Below, piece after piece: positions 22,082 through 33,100 of a stretch of DNA of 64,000 bases. The notes under the pieces were generated by a model. That model was not told where the DNA came from. It made no database searches and saw only the letters and a list, made by a program, of their open reading frames with translations. This stretch comes from Asparagopsis taxiformis. Taxonomy: Eukaryota > Rhodophyta > Florideophyceae > Bonnemaisoniales > Bonnemaisoniaceae. Position 1 is the stretch's first letter; every line of letters starts with the position of its first letter. The stretch is taken from NCBI GenBank assembly GCA_030407315.1, contig JALQPE010000038.1, positions 62,001-126,000 of the forward strand, in the 5' to 3' direction. A program made the position numbers and the translations under genes.

Positions 22082-22546
22082 ATGCAAGCCTTCATCTCCA
22101 GTGGCGCAATGATGCGTCCAGGTAATCCAGTGCTCTCTACAAGCCAAACTCGCCTCCGCAAGCCTAATGTCAGTAATAAGCTGCAACGTCAGGTCCCAAA
22201 AATGATACTGACTCCAGAAGTGGCAAATGCAACGACATTATATCTATCACAATCAACGGCAGCGCTCGAGCTCGGCAAGTTAATCGCTGGTCCTGGGATT
22301 AATCTATTCAACTTTGTCATGATAGTACGCATAATCCTCACATGGTATCCCCAAACTGATCTAGCGAAAGTGCCATGGATCTTCATCGCCGTACCGACAG
22401 AGCCTTTGTTGCGAGCGACAAGAAAGGTTATTCAACCAGTTGGCGGCGTGGACATTTCACCCATTGTCTGGTTTGCAATCATGAGTTTCGTTCACGAAAT
22501 TCTCGTCGGGCCGCAAGGGTTGCTCATTTTGTTGTCACAGAAGTAA
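22082..22546 (+). CDS. YlmG/YggT (CCB3-type) membrane protein, plastid-targeted
   Basis: A 154-residue protein of the YGGT family. Land-plant and algal members act at the thylakoid or plastid envelope; CCB3 takes part in heme attachment to cytochrome b6, and YLMG1 in nucleoid distribution. The first ~70 residues lack acidic clusters and suit a transit peptide. Two hydrophobic segments follow, with INLFNFVMIVRIILTWYPQ and VDISPIVWFAIMSFVHEIL. Between them lies VPTEPLLRATRKVIQPVGGVD, which carries the family's core P-x-L-x-x-x-R-x-x-x-P-x-G pattern. The ATG at 22082 was chosen because it starts a Ser/Thr-rich leader; an in-frame codon at 22055 exists. Which subgroup it belongs to cannot be decided. 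Confidence 0.85.
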   Translation: MQAFISSGAMMRPGNPVLSTSQTRLRKPNVSNKLQRQVPKMILTPEVANATTLYLSQSTAALELGKLIAGPGINLFNFVMIVRIILTWYPQTDLAKVPWIFIAVPTEPLLRATRKVIQPVGGVDISPIVWFAIMSFVHEILVGPQGLLILLSQK

Positions 22547-22774
22547 ACAGTTGGTCCATGATAGGGACATTGCTGTATCATCCGTGCCTTCACTAATTTA
22601 GCTCTCACTGGAGATTGTATCTAGAGACGAGCTCTCTTTTTCAATATTTAATTTCAATGCAAGTTAACCTACTACACACAACGCTGCAGTAGAGCGCCTA
22701 CGCAATCATCCAATTCCTACCTTTCGCTTCTCAACCGCTATCCCAATCCGTCCCAGTTGATTCTCACCGCCCAA

Positions 22775-23938
22775 ATGCGCCAACCCGTTCCCACTATGAT
22801 ATACACAAGTGCTTTCACTAATCCAGTTCCACTTCGCACCACATTTGCTCCTGCACTGCCGCTCATTTCCCCATCAAGCTGTCCTCATCGAGTGCACCGA
22901 CGCCCGCCCACCGCCGTTTTTGATTTTGTCCGCAAGGCAGGCGAGGAACAGAAAAAAGCATTTGACGCCCTGAAAGAAGGGCGTGCACTCGAATATGCAC
23001 GCGACAAAGTGCAGCGCGATATTGAACAAGTCAAAAAATTCAACGATGGACTAGCCAAATCTCGCGAAAAGCTAGCCCGAGACCTGGCAGGCATCATGGA
23101 TACTGACGTTGTCAAAGAGCTAGACGAGACTTTGGAAGAGCTGGAAGAGGTGCTCATTATGTCTGATCTGGGTGTAGATACCGTCGACAAGATTCTTTCT
23201 GATTTGCGAGCAGATGCACGTGCTAATAAACTTGACCAAAGCGCCGCAATCAAACAAAGTCTCAAGACCAGTCTTACACGTATTCTGACGCTTGATGAAC
23301 CACCAATCCTCACAGAGGCCACCGAACCACCCACAATCATCATGGTCATCGGAGCGAATGGAATGGGCAAGACGACAACCATCGGAAAACTTGCAACACG
23401 ATTCGTTCGGGACGACAAACGCGTTCTTGTAGCCGCATGTGACACGTTCCGTGCCGCTGCAGAGGAACAACTTGCAGAATGGGTGCGTCGAGCCGGTGCT
23501 GATCTCGCCGAACAAGGCAACCAGAAGAATCCTAGCGGCGTACTATTTGCAGCCATGGAGCGCGCAACAAAAGAGCAATACGATTACCTGATTATAGATA
23601 CTAGCGGCCGCCTGCATACTAACACAAATCTCATGGGCGAACTGCAGAAAATGGTCCGTGTGGTGCAAAAGTTCAAGCCGTCAGGGCCTGATGAGACCAT
23701 TTTGGTGGTGGACGCATCTATCGGGCGGAATGCTGTAGCGCAAGCACAAACTTGGAAGAAAGAAGTGGGGGTGTCAGCGCTTGCCGTCACCAAGCTAGAC
23801 GGGACAGCACGTGCGGGCTTTGTTGTCTCGTGTGTGGATGAGCTTGGGATCCCGGTGAAGCTTATAGGTGTCGGAGAAGGCGTGAATGATCTGCGTGATT
23901 TTGATGCAGAATTGTTTGTGGATGGGCTTGTAGGCTAA
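22775..23938 (+). CDS. cpFtsY, chloroplast SRP receptor GTPase
   Basis: A 387-residue SRP-family GTPase that receives the cpSRP54 complex at the thylakoid and directs insertion of membrane proteins through Alb3. The ATG at 22775 begins a Pro/Thr/Ser-rich transit peptide of roughly 45 residues. A helical N domain rich in Lys and Glu follows. The G domain contains GANGMGKT (193-200), DTFRAAA (about 223), DTSGR (275) and TKLDG (339). The long acidic A domain of bacterial FtsY is absent, as expected for plastid forms. The upstream codon at 22757 is TTG, so it was not used. The gene lies 228 bases downstream of the YlmG gene on the same strand, and both products are thylakoid-related. Confidence 0.93.
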   Translation: MRQPVPTMIYTSAFTNPVPLRTTFAPALPLISPSSCPHRVHRRPPTAVFDFVRKAGEEQKKAFDALKEGRALEYARDKVQRDIEQVKKFNDGLAKSREKLARDLAGIMDTDVVKELDETLEELEEVLIMSDLGVDTVDKILSDLRADARANKLDQSAAIKQSLKTSLTRILTLDEPPILTEATEPPTIIMVIGANGMGKTTTIGKLATRFVRDDKRVLVAACDTFRAAAEEQLAEWVRRAGADLAEQGNQKNPSGVLFAAMERATKEQYDYLIIDTSGRLHTNTNLMGELQKMVRVVQKFKPSGPDETILVVDASIGRNAVAQAQTWKKEVGVSALAVTKLDGTARAGFVVSCVDELGIPVKLIGVGEGVNDLRDFDAELFVDGLVG

Positions 23939-23978
23939 TGCTATAAATGAGGTGAATTGAGCTATAACTAGCAAAGCA

Positions 23979-24551
23979 TCATTGCGTCAACGCGAGTAGA
24001 CATTGTGCTGCATGTGCGGTTGCCGGCGTGACATCGCCTATAGCTGTACGTTTTCTTCTCGGTGAATGACTTCCCGGCGAGGTGCAAGGGGATTCGCCGT
24101 ACTGAGAATCTGAAATACGGTCGTCGTGCAATGGAGGTCGCACCGGGGGCGGAATTAGCATGTGTTTGCTTCGCTCTCGAGATTCGTTCTGCACAAAGCC
24201 GACGCGCTCGAGAAAAGTGCTCGGAGATTGCGGAGTAGCTAGTTGGTGCTCATTGGCGTCGGTGCCATCGGGTGGGAACCAATCATAATTATCGCCAATT
24301 CGACTGTCGCACGACGTGTCGTGAGTAGCGGACGTCTCGGCAAGACCCTGAACTCGCATGGCATCAATAGCCTTATCAGCGAGTTCGCGTAGAATGTCCT
24401 CTGTCGACTGTATTCGCGGCTTCTTTGGAGCGGGGCGCGCTGGCTCGCTCGGTTCTGCGGGCGCGACACACTCTGATCGGCCGGGTCGAGCACGGCGCGT
24501 CTGGAAGAGTGCGATATACTTGTCGCATTGCTCTATCTGCGGGCTGGACAT
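23979..24551 (-). CDS. Unknown protein, nuclear-like low-complexity composition
   Basis: A 190-residue ATG-started ORF, convergent with cpFtsY and only 40 bases from its stop. No family is recognised. The N-terminal part (QCDKYIALFQTRRARPGRS) precedes a Pro/Lys stretch ending KKPRIQSTEDILRELADKA, which looks like a basic motif running into a short helix. The rest is hydrophilic and Ser/Pro/Asp-rich, with several S/T-P sites and SHSPRRKRT near the C-terminus. That composition suits a phosphoregulated nuclear protein, but this is an inference only. Confidence 0.55.
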   Translation of the reverse strand: MSSPQIEQCDKYIALFQTRRARPGRSECVAPAEPSEPARPAPKKPRIQSTEDILRELADKAIDAMRVQGLAETSATHDTSCDSRIGDNYDWFPPDGTDANEHQLATPQSPSTFLERVGFVQNESRERSKHMLIPPPVRPPLHDDRISDSQYGESPCTSPGSHSPRRKRTAIGDVTPATAHAAQCLLALTQ

Positions 24552-25395
24552 GCTTTGGAGCGGTTTTTTGGATGGATGGTTGATACGTGTGAAGGTAGGT
24601 GGGGTATGTTACCAGTGTGCGTGCGAGTGGTGATGATGTTGGAGGGCAGAAGCGGTGCTGTTGAGAGAGCAGAGGCTGTTAGGTATGGTTTCACTCGCTG
24701 ACGAGGAGCAGAAAAATCGCCTTGCTGGCGCATGTTTAAAAGTGTGGCGGGCTATTGCAATGTTCAAAAATGCTCTTAGAAATTTGTGAAAAACATCGCT
24801 GCTCGATGGAATTGCTTTCAGTGCAACAATGGGGCAAGAAAAACTTGTTTTCCCTATATAATTCGACCGCCTCGAACGGTGTCGCAGTGGAGGGACCGCT
24901 GTTTTTGGCGGTTGCACCTCTTGCTAACGCTAAAATATTGCCATTGGATCAGATCAAAGAGCCGATGTATTGTCTGCGTCCACACATATCTCCCCTTCTG
25001 TCAGCGCTGTCCCACAAACAGATGCATATATCCATCACATCAAAATTTCTGGGTCCTGAGAGGTGTCAGGCTCCCTGAATCTATCAAAATCATTTGAGGT
25101 ACGATTGTTCTGGTCATATAAGACTTTTGCTTTCGCAAATGCTCTTCAATGCTGACAAAGCACATTGCGAGCATCCACAAATATTCCGCAGCACTGCAGC
25201 CGCAGCCAGATAAACTTTCTGACTTGACCTTGTATCCGAGCTCCACTTCGGCATGTATACTTCCATATAATGCGAATGAAAGGTCAACACAAAGTCAAAC
25301 CTTTCTCATTATCTCGAGACGCATATATCACCCGGTCGCTATACAGGATACTTGTTCTTCAGAATATATGTGTTCCACTTTCCGCTTGCCTCCCC
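24552..25395. other. Divergent intergenic region, unknown gene / bZIP
   Basis: About 840 bases between divergent starts. Short ORFs only. The bZIP frame extends open upstream to 25270, but the extension is not distinctive. Confidence 0.5.
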
Positions 25396-26304
25396 ATGGA
25401 TGAAATCCAAACATCACTATCCACAACTCTAGAAGACAGCCCAGTTGTGAAAAAGAGAGAGAAATACCATTTCTTATCAAACAGCACGCAGTTCCCTGAC
25501 ATTGCTGAGCAGCTTTCGACCCCGACGAATACGTTCTCACTCAATGACTGTCAATCATGTCCTGTCTCGCCCAAAACGGAACAAAATGACGCTGACGCAT
25601 CAGAGAGATATCTCAATTTGGAAAACTTCGATCCCACTGCATGTTTATCACCTCAAAATAACGGAACTGCAGAAATACCTTATCTAGGGGTACGTCTACC
25701 GCAAACTTCAGATGCAATTTCTTTGGATGCTGAGGCTTCTCCGTCTCATATCCAGCGATGTACACCATTTGCTTCCAAAAATTCTTACGGTACTGCTTTC
25801 AAAGCCGAGAATAGCCTTGCAACAAATCAAGAGCACATTTGCGGCGAAAATATCACTGTAATCCATCTTGCCGGAAAGTCAACAGACGAAGTTCGAGCAC
25901 TGTTCCAGGCTACAGATGAATCGATTATTTCTGCTATTCTTTCATTCTGGGAAGTTCATCAAAGAAACTGTGTTGTGATTGATGACGTGGAAGAACTGCT
26001 GGATGACAAAGGGATCAAGTTGAAGAGAAGAAAGAGAATGGGGCCTGAAATACCTGCATCGGAGAAGAAAGCAATCCGAGCGGAGAGGAATCGTGAAAGA
26101 AGCCAGGTACTTCGAAAACATCACAAGACGAGAATGCAAAGCATGGAACAATCTATTCAACATCTTACGACTGAAAATTCAGCGATGAGATCGCTGATAA
26201 ATTGTCTACTGGAGGAAAGTGGTGCGTTACCTTTGCTACATGCATACTTTGAAGAGAATGGATGCAGTGAAACATTGGTCTCTTTCCTTCGTTATATTAC
26301 ATAG
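25396..26304 (+). CDS. bZIP transcription factor
   Basis: A 302-residue protein with a C-terminal basic leucine zipper at about 208-275. The basic region is N232-x7-R240, within ERNRERSQVLRKHHKTR. The zipper has hydrophobic heptad positions M250, L257, M264 and L271. Adjacent basic clusters (KLKRRKRMG) make a likely nuclear localisation signal. The N-terminal 200 residues are acidic and Ser/Thr-rich, plausibly an activation region. The contact residue after the conserved Asn is Arg, followed by ERSQVL, where most bZIPs have AAxxS. The DNA target therefore cannot be predicted. The start at 25396 is preferred over the upstream codon at 25270. There is no intron. Confidence 0.8.
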   Translation: MDEIQTSLSTTLEDSPVVKKREKYHFLSNSTQFPDIAEQLSTPTNTFSLNDCQSCPVSPKTEQNDADASERYLNLENFDPTACLSPQNNGTAEIPYLGVRLPQTSDAISLDAEASPSHIQRCTPFASKNSYGTAFKAENSLATNQEHICGENITVIHLAGKSTDEVRALFQATDESIISAILSFWEVHQRNCVVIDDVEELLDDKGIKLKRRKRMGPEIPASEKKAIRAERNRERSQVLRKHHKTRMQSMEQSIQHLTTENSAMRSLINCLLEESGALPLLHAYFEENGCSETLVSFLRYIT

Positions 26305-26656
26305 CTCGCTGAAAAAGTAGTTCTAGAGGGTGTCTGAATGTTGTAGAGCATAAAATCTTGTCAACCTGAGAAAAGGCCAGCACGAGTGTGGAGAACGGGG
26401 CGACCAACCAAGTTTGTTTTTTACGCTCCGTGACTGCCGAAAAGGAATATCCATTCAATTTGTGAGCCCGACGTATAAATTAACATTTAAAATTCATACA
26501 GCAATCGTCTAACGACGGTGCATGTGGTCAAGGAGCACAAAAGTCCGGGTGCTCCTTGTCGATTTTACGTCAGGCACTTCTTACTACTAGATCCTTGCCA
26601 AGTTCTGTGAACGACTTTGCGCCCTTGATTCACAACACCAGAAAAAGCCGCACACA
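26305..26656. other. Intergenic region upstream of the carrier gene
   Basis: 352 bases with the bZIP 3' end and the carrier promoter. Nothing recognised. Confidence 0.5.
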
Positions 26657-27682
26657 ATGGCAGTATCCACATCACAGGCGACAGTCGATGCTACGCTACG
26701 GAGAAAAACCCGTAAACCGATCGACAGCAAAAACGTAGGTTAAGATATAAAGATGTGATGAAGCCGTCCACCTTGACTTGAATTCGATTCCCTGGCGCTA
26801 ACCTTGCCATTATTGCTTCCGTTCCTGTACTGTACGCATATGCAGCTCGCAATTGGCTCAGCATTGCAAGTGTTCGAAGTATCAACCCTCGGACAACCTT
26901 TCGAGAACATGAAAACAGTCATGGCGGCACATCGATCGGACACTCTCACTCAAGCATTTCAGCGATTATACGCCGTGAGAGGTGCAAGTGCGTTTTGGCA
27001 AGGCCTGATTCCCTGGGCGTGGATCGAGGCTGCTACGAAGGGTGGTGTTCTTTTGCTAGTGCAAAACGAGGTCAGTTCTCAGACAGCCGCATTGGGCGTC
27101 GATTCTTCAACATCCAGTGCTCTGGGTGGAATTGGCGGCGGTATATGTCAAGCTTATACGACGATGGGATTTTGCACATTTATGAAAACTGTTGAAGTTA
27201 CGCGGGCGAAGACAGAGCCAGGCACACAACAAAGCTCTCTGCAAGTGGCTCGTGAAATTTTGTCGCGAGAGGGGGTTGGTGGAATGTACAAGGGCGTCAA
27301 CGCAGTAGCTCTGAGACAGGCGACAAACTGGGGCTCTCGTTTTGGCTTCTCTCGTGTTGTGGAATCCGCTATTCGGGGGAAGAATACTGATAGAAAGCTG
27401 TCCAAGCTGGAAAAGTTGAGTGCTAGTGTGATCGGAGGCAGCTTGGCTTGTTGGAATCAACCAATAGAGGTGGTTAGAGTGGAAATGCAGAGCATGGCGA
27501 AGGCACCAGATCGACCGAAAAACATGTCAATCGCAAGTACCGCACGATACATCTACGAGCAGAACGGCTTGCGTGGCTTTTATAGGGGCGTAATTCCTCG
27601 CATTGGACTGTCGGCTTACCTCACAACTTGTATGGTTTTTGGTGGGGATGAGGTCAAGCGGATGTTGAGCAACAAAAAATGA
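26657..27682 (+). CDS. Mitochondrial carrier, YHM2 (citrate/oxoglutarate) type, two exons
   Basis: The coding sequence joins 26657-26734 and 26846-27682 (304 residues). The 111-base intron has donor GTAGGT and acceptor ATGCAG in phase 0. Mitochondrial carriers are six-helix inner-membrane transporters with three ~100-residue repeats. Repeat 1 carries GQPFENMKT and repeat 3 carries NQPIEVVRV, both fitting P-x-E-x-x-K/R. Repeat 2 has the divergent MGFCTFMKTVEVTRAK. The region ALQVFEVSTLGQPFENMKTVMAAH closely resembles yeast YHM2, which exchanges citrate for oxoglutarate and was first linked to mitochondrial DNA maintenance. The N-terminus encoded by exon 1 is a short hydrophilic tail. Without the intron the frame would begin at a TTG. 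The substrate is inferred from family resemblance. Confidence 0.87.
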
Positions 27683-28091
27683 ACACATCACATTTGGGAG
27701 AAACAAGGTCAATGTTACATTATTCCCTTCACACGAACCAGGCTCGATACGAGCGTGTCAAGTCCGAGGCGACAAAAGCGAGATCGCTCTGAGTACTGTT
27801 CGTCTGACATTAAAGAGCCAGATTGGCACTAATTTTGAAACGTCCACCATAACGGGTAGAGTAGTGGAGCTGTCCAGATGGAATACTTCGATTCGGCAAA
27901 CAGGAATTAATTCTCAAGCAAACGCCGACCCGTCTTTTATTGGGAAGCGGAATTTGTCGGTATCAGAGGGAAACTGCGGCAAAACAATCTCCATGAAGCT
28001 GATGGGATCCACAGTATTGCCCTCGATAGAACCACTAGATCTGCTCAAGGAAACTTTCGTTTATCAAATATGTTGAGCTAGTTTAGCAAAG
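27683..28091. other. Intergenic region between convergent genes
   Basis: About 410 bases between the carrier and RPL34 stops. A 70-residue ORF at 27864-28076 is open but unrecognised and overlaps no signal. Confidence 0.45.
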
Positions 28092-28840
28092 TTACTTGTT
28101 TGGCTTCTTTGCCGCTGCAGCAGCCGCTTTCTGCATCTTTTGCTGCTTCAACACCTTCTTCACGATCTTTTGTTCTTCCAGAAGGAAAGCTCGGATAATC
28201 CTGCACATCGCACCAGAATCAGATATCGCAATGAGTGGTTAATATTCTGTTGCCATACAATCTTGAGAAAGGAAAGACGAAAGTGTGCATCTGAAATGCG
28301 AGGCTACTCGCAGCATAGTTATACTCAGCGGGTGGCCCCATATGTTAAAGGGAATCCGAGCTAATCTTCCGCTGCACGTTGCCTAAAATAAGATATATGC
28401 GAATGTTATGCTTACCTGTTCCGCACTGCATATGCTGATAGAGTACCACCGTAACACCTTGTGACAGATTTCTCTCTCTTCGACTTTCGCATAAGCTCTT
28501 TCGGGCGCGCGACGGCAACACCGAAGAGCGGTCTGCCGGTGTCACCACATTTGGGGGTGCTGGGGAGCTTTTTCAAATATTGGATCGTAAGCCTGCCACC
28601 GGGCGTGCGCACTCTACGCGACAGATCGAATTCGCAAATTGTGAATAAATGGCAGTCAGAATCCGTGTGGGTGGGATATGTTCGTTGGTCATCGGCTCCT
28701 GAAATTTCGATATGACCTGGGAGCCGAGAAGACAAACACGCGACGGTCGCGACAGGAAATTGAATGACTTACTTCTTGAACTTATTGCTCCTGGTGCGAT
28801 ACGGGCTCTTACGCCTGAGGGTGACACGGGCGTCCGGCAT
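28092..28840 (-). CDS. RPL34: 60S ribosomal protein L34 (eL34), three exons
   Basis: A cytosolic large-subunit ribosomal protein of 124 residues. The coding sequence joins 28773-28840, 28416-28613 and 28092-28200 on the minus strand (375 bases). Intron 1 (28614-28772, 159 bases) has donor GTAAGT; intron 2 (28201-28415, 215 bases) has donor GTAAGC and acceptor GTGCAG. The product reads MPDARVTLRRKSPYRTRSNK at the N-terminus, then VRTPGGRLTIQYLKK, ARPKELMRKSKREKSVTRCYGG and RIIRAFLLEEQKIVKKVLK. These are the eL34 landmarks in order. Only two of the usual zinc-finger-like cysteines are present (CGDTGRP region and RCYGG). The Ala/Lys-rich C-terminus is normal. Three short exons make this the most intron-rich gene in the window. 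Confidence 0.93.
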
Positions 28841-30168
28841 GATTACGCGCTGTTTTCGGGAAGATCGTTGACGGGGTGTGAGTCTGGTGTGCGATGCACG
28901 TCGGAAATTGGAAAGGCTTGAACGACTATACAGCAGATCGGCTGTTGTCGCGGTCGACGACGCATACCAGAAATTACAGAAGAACTCTGTAATTTTTTGG
29001 CAATGAAATTGATTAACTCAAGAATGGATCTGTGGGAAAAGATCAGATCTTGGATACGAATTTATTTATTTAGGGCTAGGATATGAGGTCTGGCTGCACG
29101 CGTAGTCATATGATGTTGTATTGTCGTGTAGGAGTGACCAAATGTCCGGAACTGAATTAAAGCGGGGAGAAAACGCACGTTCAGCGATAACGGATTGCGA
29201 CAAGTATTGTTTTGTGGTTACGTAAGTTGAAAAGCGTGGGTGTCATGTTGCTGTGGTAAAGTAGAGTTGTTGTTGTCTGAATCGCTTGGCACCAAAAACG
29301 TGAAGGAGTGAGACTAGCACTTGGTTGTTTTAATGGCAATGAAACAAGTGTGCGTTCTTTCGAAGGGAAATGGAAGCGTAACGGAATCGAGACCCGGTTC
29401 TTCGGAGAATGTTTTTATAAAGGACCGAGGGCATAGTTGTTGTGAGATAATGGATTGTCAATACTTGCTGTAACATCGGTGCCTTTCAGTGTGCGGTCCG
29501 TTGAGCAGGATGTGCGGAGGTCGTGTAAACGTGCTTGACATTGCTGGAAAGGCACAGCATGACGCACGGAGCACGGTACAGATTGTGGACGGGGAGCGGT
29601 GGGAGAAGCTGACAAAGAGAGTACACTTGGCGTCGCCGTGTGATAGGACGGTACAAGGCCGCGCAATTGGACGGTGATCGTGAAGCGATTGGCGGCGGAA
29701 TATTTCCTTGTTGACATACAGTAATAGAATAATATTCGGACAAATAATCTCTTCGCCCCTGTCCATATTTGTGGTTGAAGAGGGACGTTTGCCAAATGTA
29801 ATGCGTGATGCGTGACACGAGTCATATGTACCGTATTGCCTCTCAAGCAATTCGCGCGACACAATTCTTTTCTGCCATCAATTCAACACACGTCACGCAC
29901 TGCTGCAATCCGTCCCGTCTTTGCGTGCCCCGTACGCCACGTATAGCTTGCCGCAACTTACACGCGTCACGCAGGGGGAGCACTGACGTGTGTTCCAATC
30001 TGTCACCAACCGCCCCAAAGAAACGAAAAACCCACCTTCGTCCCCAAATCGCACCACACCCCTCGCTCTACCCGCCCCCATCGTTCCCATCACCTCACCA
30101 GCAGGCTACACCTAACTCAACCATCCTTCCCAGTCGCCGGCCGATGCTCGCGTCTAGGCGCGTTCGTC
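28841..30168. other. Divergent intergenic region, RPL34 / giant repeat protein
   Basis: About 1.3 kb. Overlapping short ORFs at 29415-29864 exist in several frames of both strands, and none shows family similarity. The 200 bases before 30169 are C- and CA-rich, like the leader of the following gene. Confidence 0.5.
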
Positions 30169-33100
30169 ATGCGCCCGCTTAACGACCTCCTTCCAATACG
30201 CCGTCTCCTCATCCTCGCCACCTTGTTCACTCTTTTCCTCCTTTCCATCCGTTTGCTCTCACCATCTCTCCCTTCCGTTTTGCGACCTCACCTACTCCCC
30301 GTAAACCCATCCCTACGCCAAAACACACCCTCCGATGCATTGCAAACGATCGACGTCACCGCCGTTCCCGAAACTCCAGAACTGCCGCCGCCGACAACAC
30401 CGCTTCCTGTACCACCGGACGCTACCCCGAGCACCGTCCCTCAGCCCGAGCAGGAACAGGAACCGCAATCGCCGACTCCACTACCATTCACTCCGACTCC
30501 ACCCTCCAAAACGGCCCAGCCTCAACCGGACCTCCCCACACCAACTCCGCTTCCTGTACCCCCGCGCTCAACCCCAAACGACCAACCGGATCCACAGACT
30601 CCGACTCCGTTGCCGTTCACCCCTACCCCTCCCTCTAAAACCGCTCAGCCTGAGCCAGACCCTCCGACGCCAACGCCGATCCCTTTGCCACCGAGCGCGA
30701 GCGCCCCCCGAGACACCCCCACGCCGGAACCACCAACACCAGTTCCGCTACCGCCCAGTGCGAGCGCTAGTCCTAGTGCGATCCCGGAAACCCCCACCCC
30801 GGAGCCACCGACGCCAGTTCCGCTACCGCCCAGCGCGAGCGCTAGTCCTAGCGGTATCTCGGAAACCCCCACCCCGGAGCCACCGACGCCGGTTGTATTG
30901 TCACCGACCACTAGCCCTAATGATATCCCTGTAACTCCTATACCGGAACCTGAACCACCCACACCGACGCCGGTTCCGGTTCCGCCAAGTGCGGGTGCTA
31001 GTCCTAGTGGGATCCCACTATCCCCTACATCGGAACTTCCAACACCAACACCGGTTGTTGTACCACCAAGTGCGAGCCCTAGCGAAGTACCTGTGCCTCC
31101 GCCAACGGAACCAACTCCAGAGCAATCTACAGCAACCCCGATCGCGGTTGCGCCCCGTGAGAGTGCAAGCCCGGTTGAGATTGCACAAACTCCTGTGCAA
31201 GAGCCATCACCAAATGCGGCTACCCCGACGCCAATCTTGGTGGCACCCATTGTGAGCATTAATGATGTCCCTGCAACTCCTATACCAGAGCCAGTTATGG
31301 CAACGCCGATTGTTGTGATACCAAGTCCTAGCCCTATAGTTATTGCAGAAACTCCGTTATCGGAGCCGCCATTGCAGCCAGCAACTCCGACGCCGATTCT
31401 TGTGACACCCATTGCGACTGGTATTTCTGAAGCTCCTCCATCAGAACCACTGCTGACATCGACTCCTTTACCCGCGAGCGCAGGTGTTAGCCCGGTTGGT
31501 ACGCTTGAAACTCCTCAACCAGAAACAGACTCATCGACATTAGCGTCTACACCTCCTAGCAGAAGTACGAGTCCAGTTGCGATTTCAACGGACCCTGAAC
31601 CAGGACTGCCCACTGCAACTCCTATTCTATCTAATGATGATGCCCGCCCTAGCATTGCTCTCGACAACCCTGGAATTGAACCGGAGTCACCATCAACTCC
31701 AGCTCCACCAAATCCAAATGTTGATATTAGCTCTGTTCCCGAGATTCCGGAGTCAACACCACAACCGCCAACTCCGAATCCAATATTACCGAGTCCGGTT
31801 CCCGTTGCAGTGGAGCCACAATCACCCACTCCAGTGACTCCAGATGGGGGTTCAAGTCCCGAGACTCCTCCACCGCAACAACCGAGCTTAAGCGTGATCC
31901 CCGACGATGTCATTGATACTCCGGTACCACAAGTAATTGTAACCCCGGCCCCAGTTGTACCAATCCCAAGTGAGAACGTGGTCACTATTGTCGAGAGCCC
32001 AGTACCGGAGGAGGCACCTACACCGACTCTAACAGAACCTACTCCAGGCGATAATGTTGTTACGATTGCTGAAAGCCCGGTACCTGATGCTCCCACGACA
32101 CCTCTAGTTTCTCCGAGTTCGAATGGAGTACCTGCTGATATTGTTGATACTCCTTTGCCTGGTGCACCTGCCACCCCAACACCAGCTGTTCCGAGTCCGG
32201 GTGGGATACCCAATGACGTTGTGGATACTCCGGTACCTGATGTTCCAGACACACCGACGCCTGTTGCTCCGAGCCCGGCTGAAATGCCTCTTGAAGTCGT
32301 AGATACCCCCGTGCCGGATGTTCCGGTTATATCCACACCTGAGGCTCCAAGTCCAACTGGGTTACCCAATGAAGTTGTCGATACTCCGATACCTGCTATT
32401 CAGGACACACCGACACCAGCTACTCCAAGTCCGAATATCGTTCCGGATGATAGTGGGGATACTCCTGTGCCAGATGCTCCCAATACGCCGACGCCTGTCA
32501 CTCCGAGTCCGAATGTGATTCCGGATGATATTGTCGAAACCCCGGTACCGGACGCTCCAGACGTACCGACGCCTATTACTCCCAGTCCGAATGTGATTCC
32601 AGATGATATCGTCGAGACCCCGATACCAGATGCTCCAAACGTACCGACACTGATTGTTCCAAGCCCAGATGTTATTCCGGATGATAATGGAGAGACCCCT
32701 GTACCGGATACTCCCAATACGCCGACGCCTGTGACTCCGAGTCCGAACGTGATTCCGGATGATAATGGAGAGACCCCGGTGCCAGACGCTCCGAGTACGC
32801 CGACACCTGTAACTCCGAGTCCGAATGTGATTCCGGATGATAATGGAGAGACCCCGGTGCCAGACGCTACGAGTACGCCGACACCTTTGACTCCGAGTCC
32901 AAATGTGATCCCGGATGATAATGGGGACTCTCCTGTGCAGGACGCTCCGAGTACGCCGACGCCTGTGACACCGAGTCCGAATATCATCCCAGATGATAAT
33001 GTAGAGACCCCGGTACCGGATGCTCCGGATACGCCGACACCTGTTACTCCGAGTCCGGATGTGATCCCGGATGATAATGGAGAGACCCCGGTACCGGATG

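Noticed and set aside
22757..22774. Upstream start for cpFtsY
   Set aside because: The codon is TTG; the ATG at 22775 gives a normal transit peptide.
26556..26738. Separate 60-codon ORF before the carrier
   Set aside because: It is in the wrong frame over exon 1 of the carrier, which reads from ATG 26657 into a GTAGGT donor.
28140..28364. Plus-strand 74-codon ORF
   Set aside because: It overlaps the last exon and second intron of RPL34 on the opposite strand and has no similarity.
29415..29864. Overlapping minus-strand ORFs of 110-149 codons
   Set aside because: Three frames of the same strand are open at once with biased composition and no family match.
30645..31412. Minus-strand Gly/Val-rich ORF of 255 codons
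   Set aside because: It is the complement of the Pro/Thr-rich coding sequence and has no independent start or family similarity.
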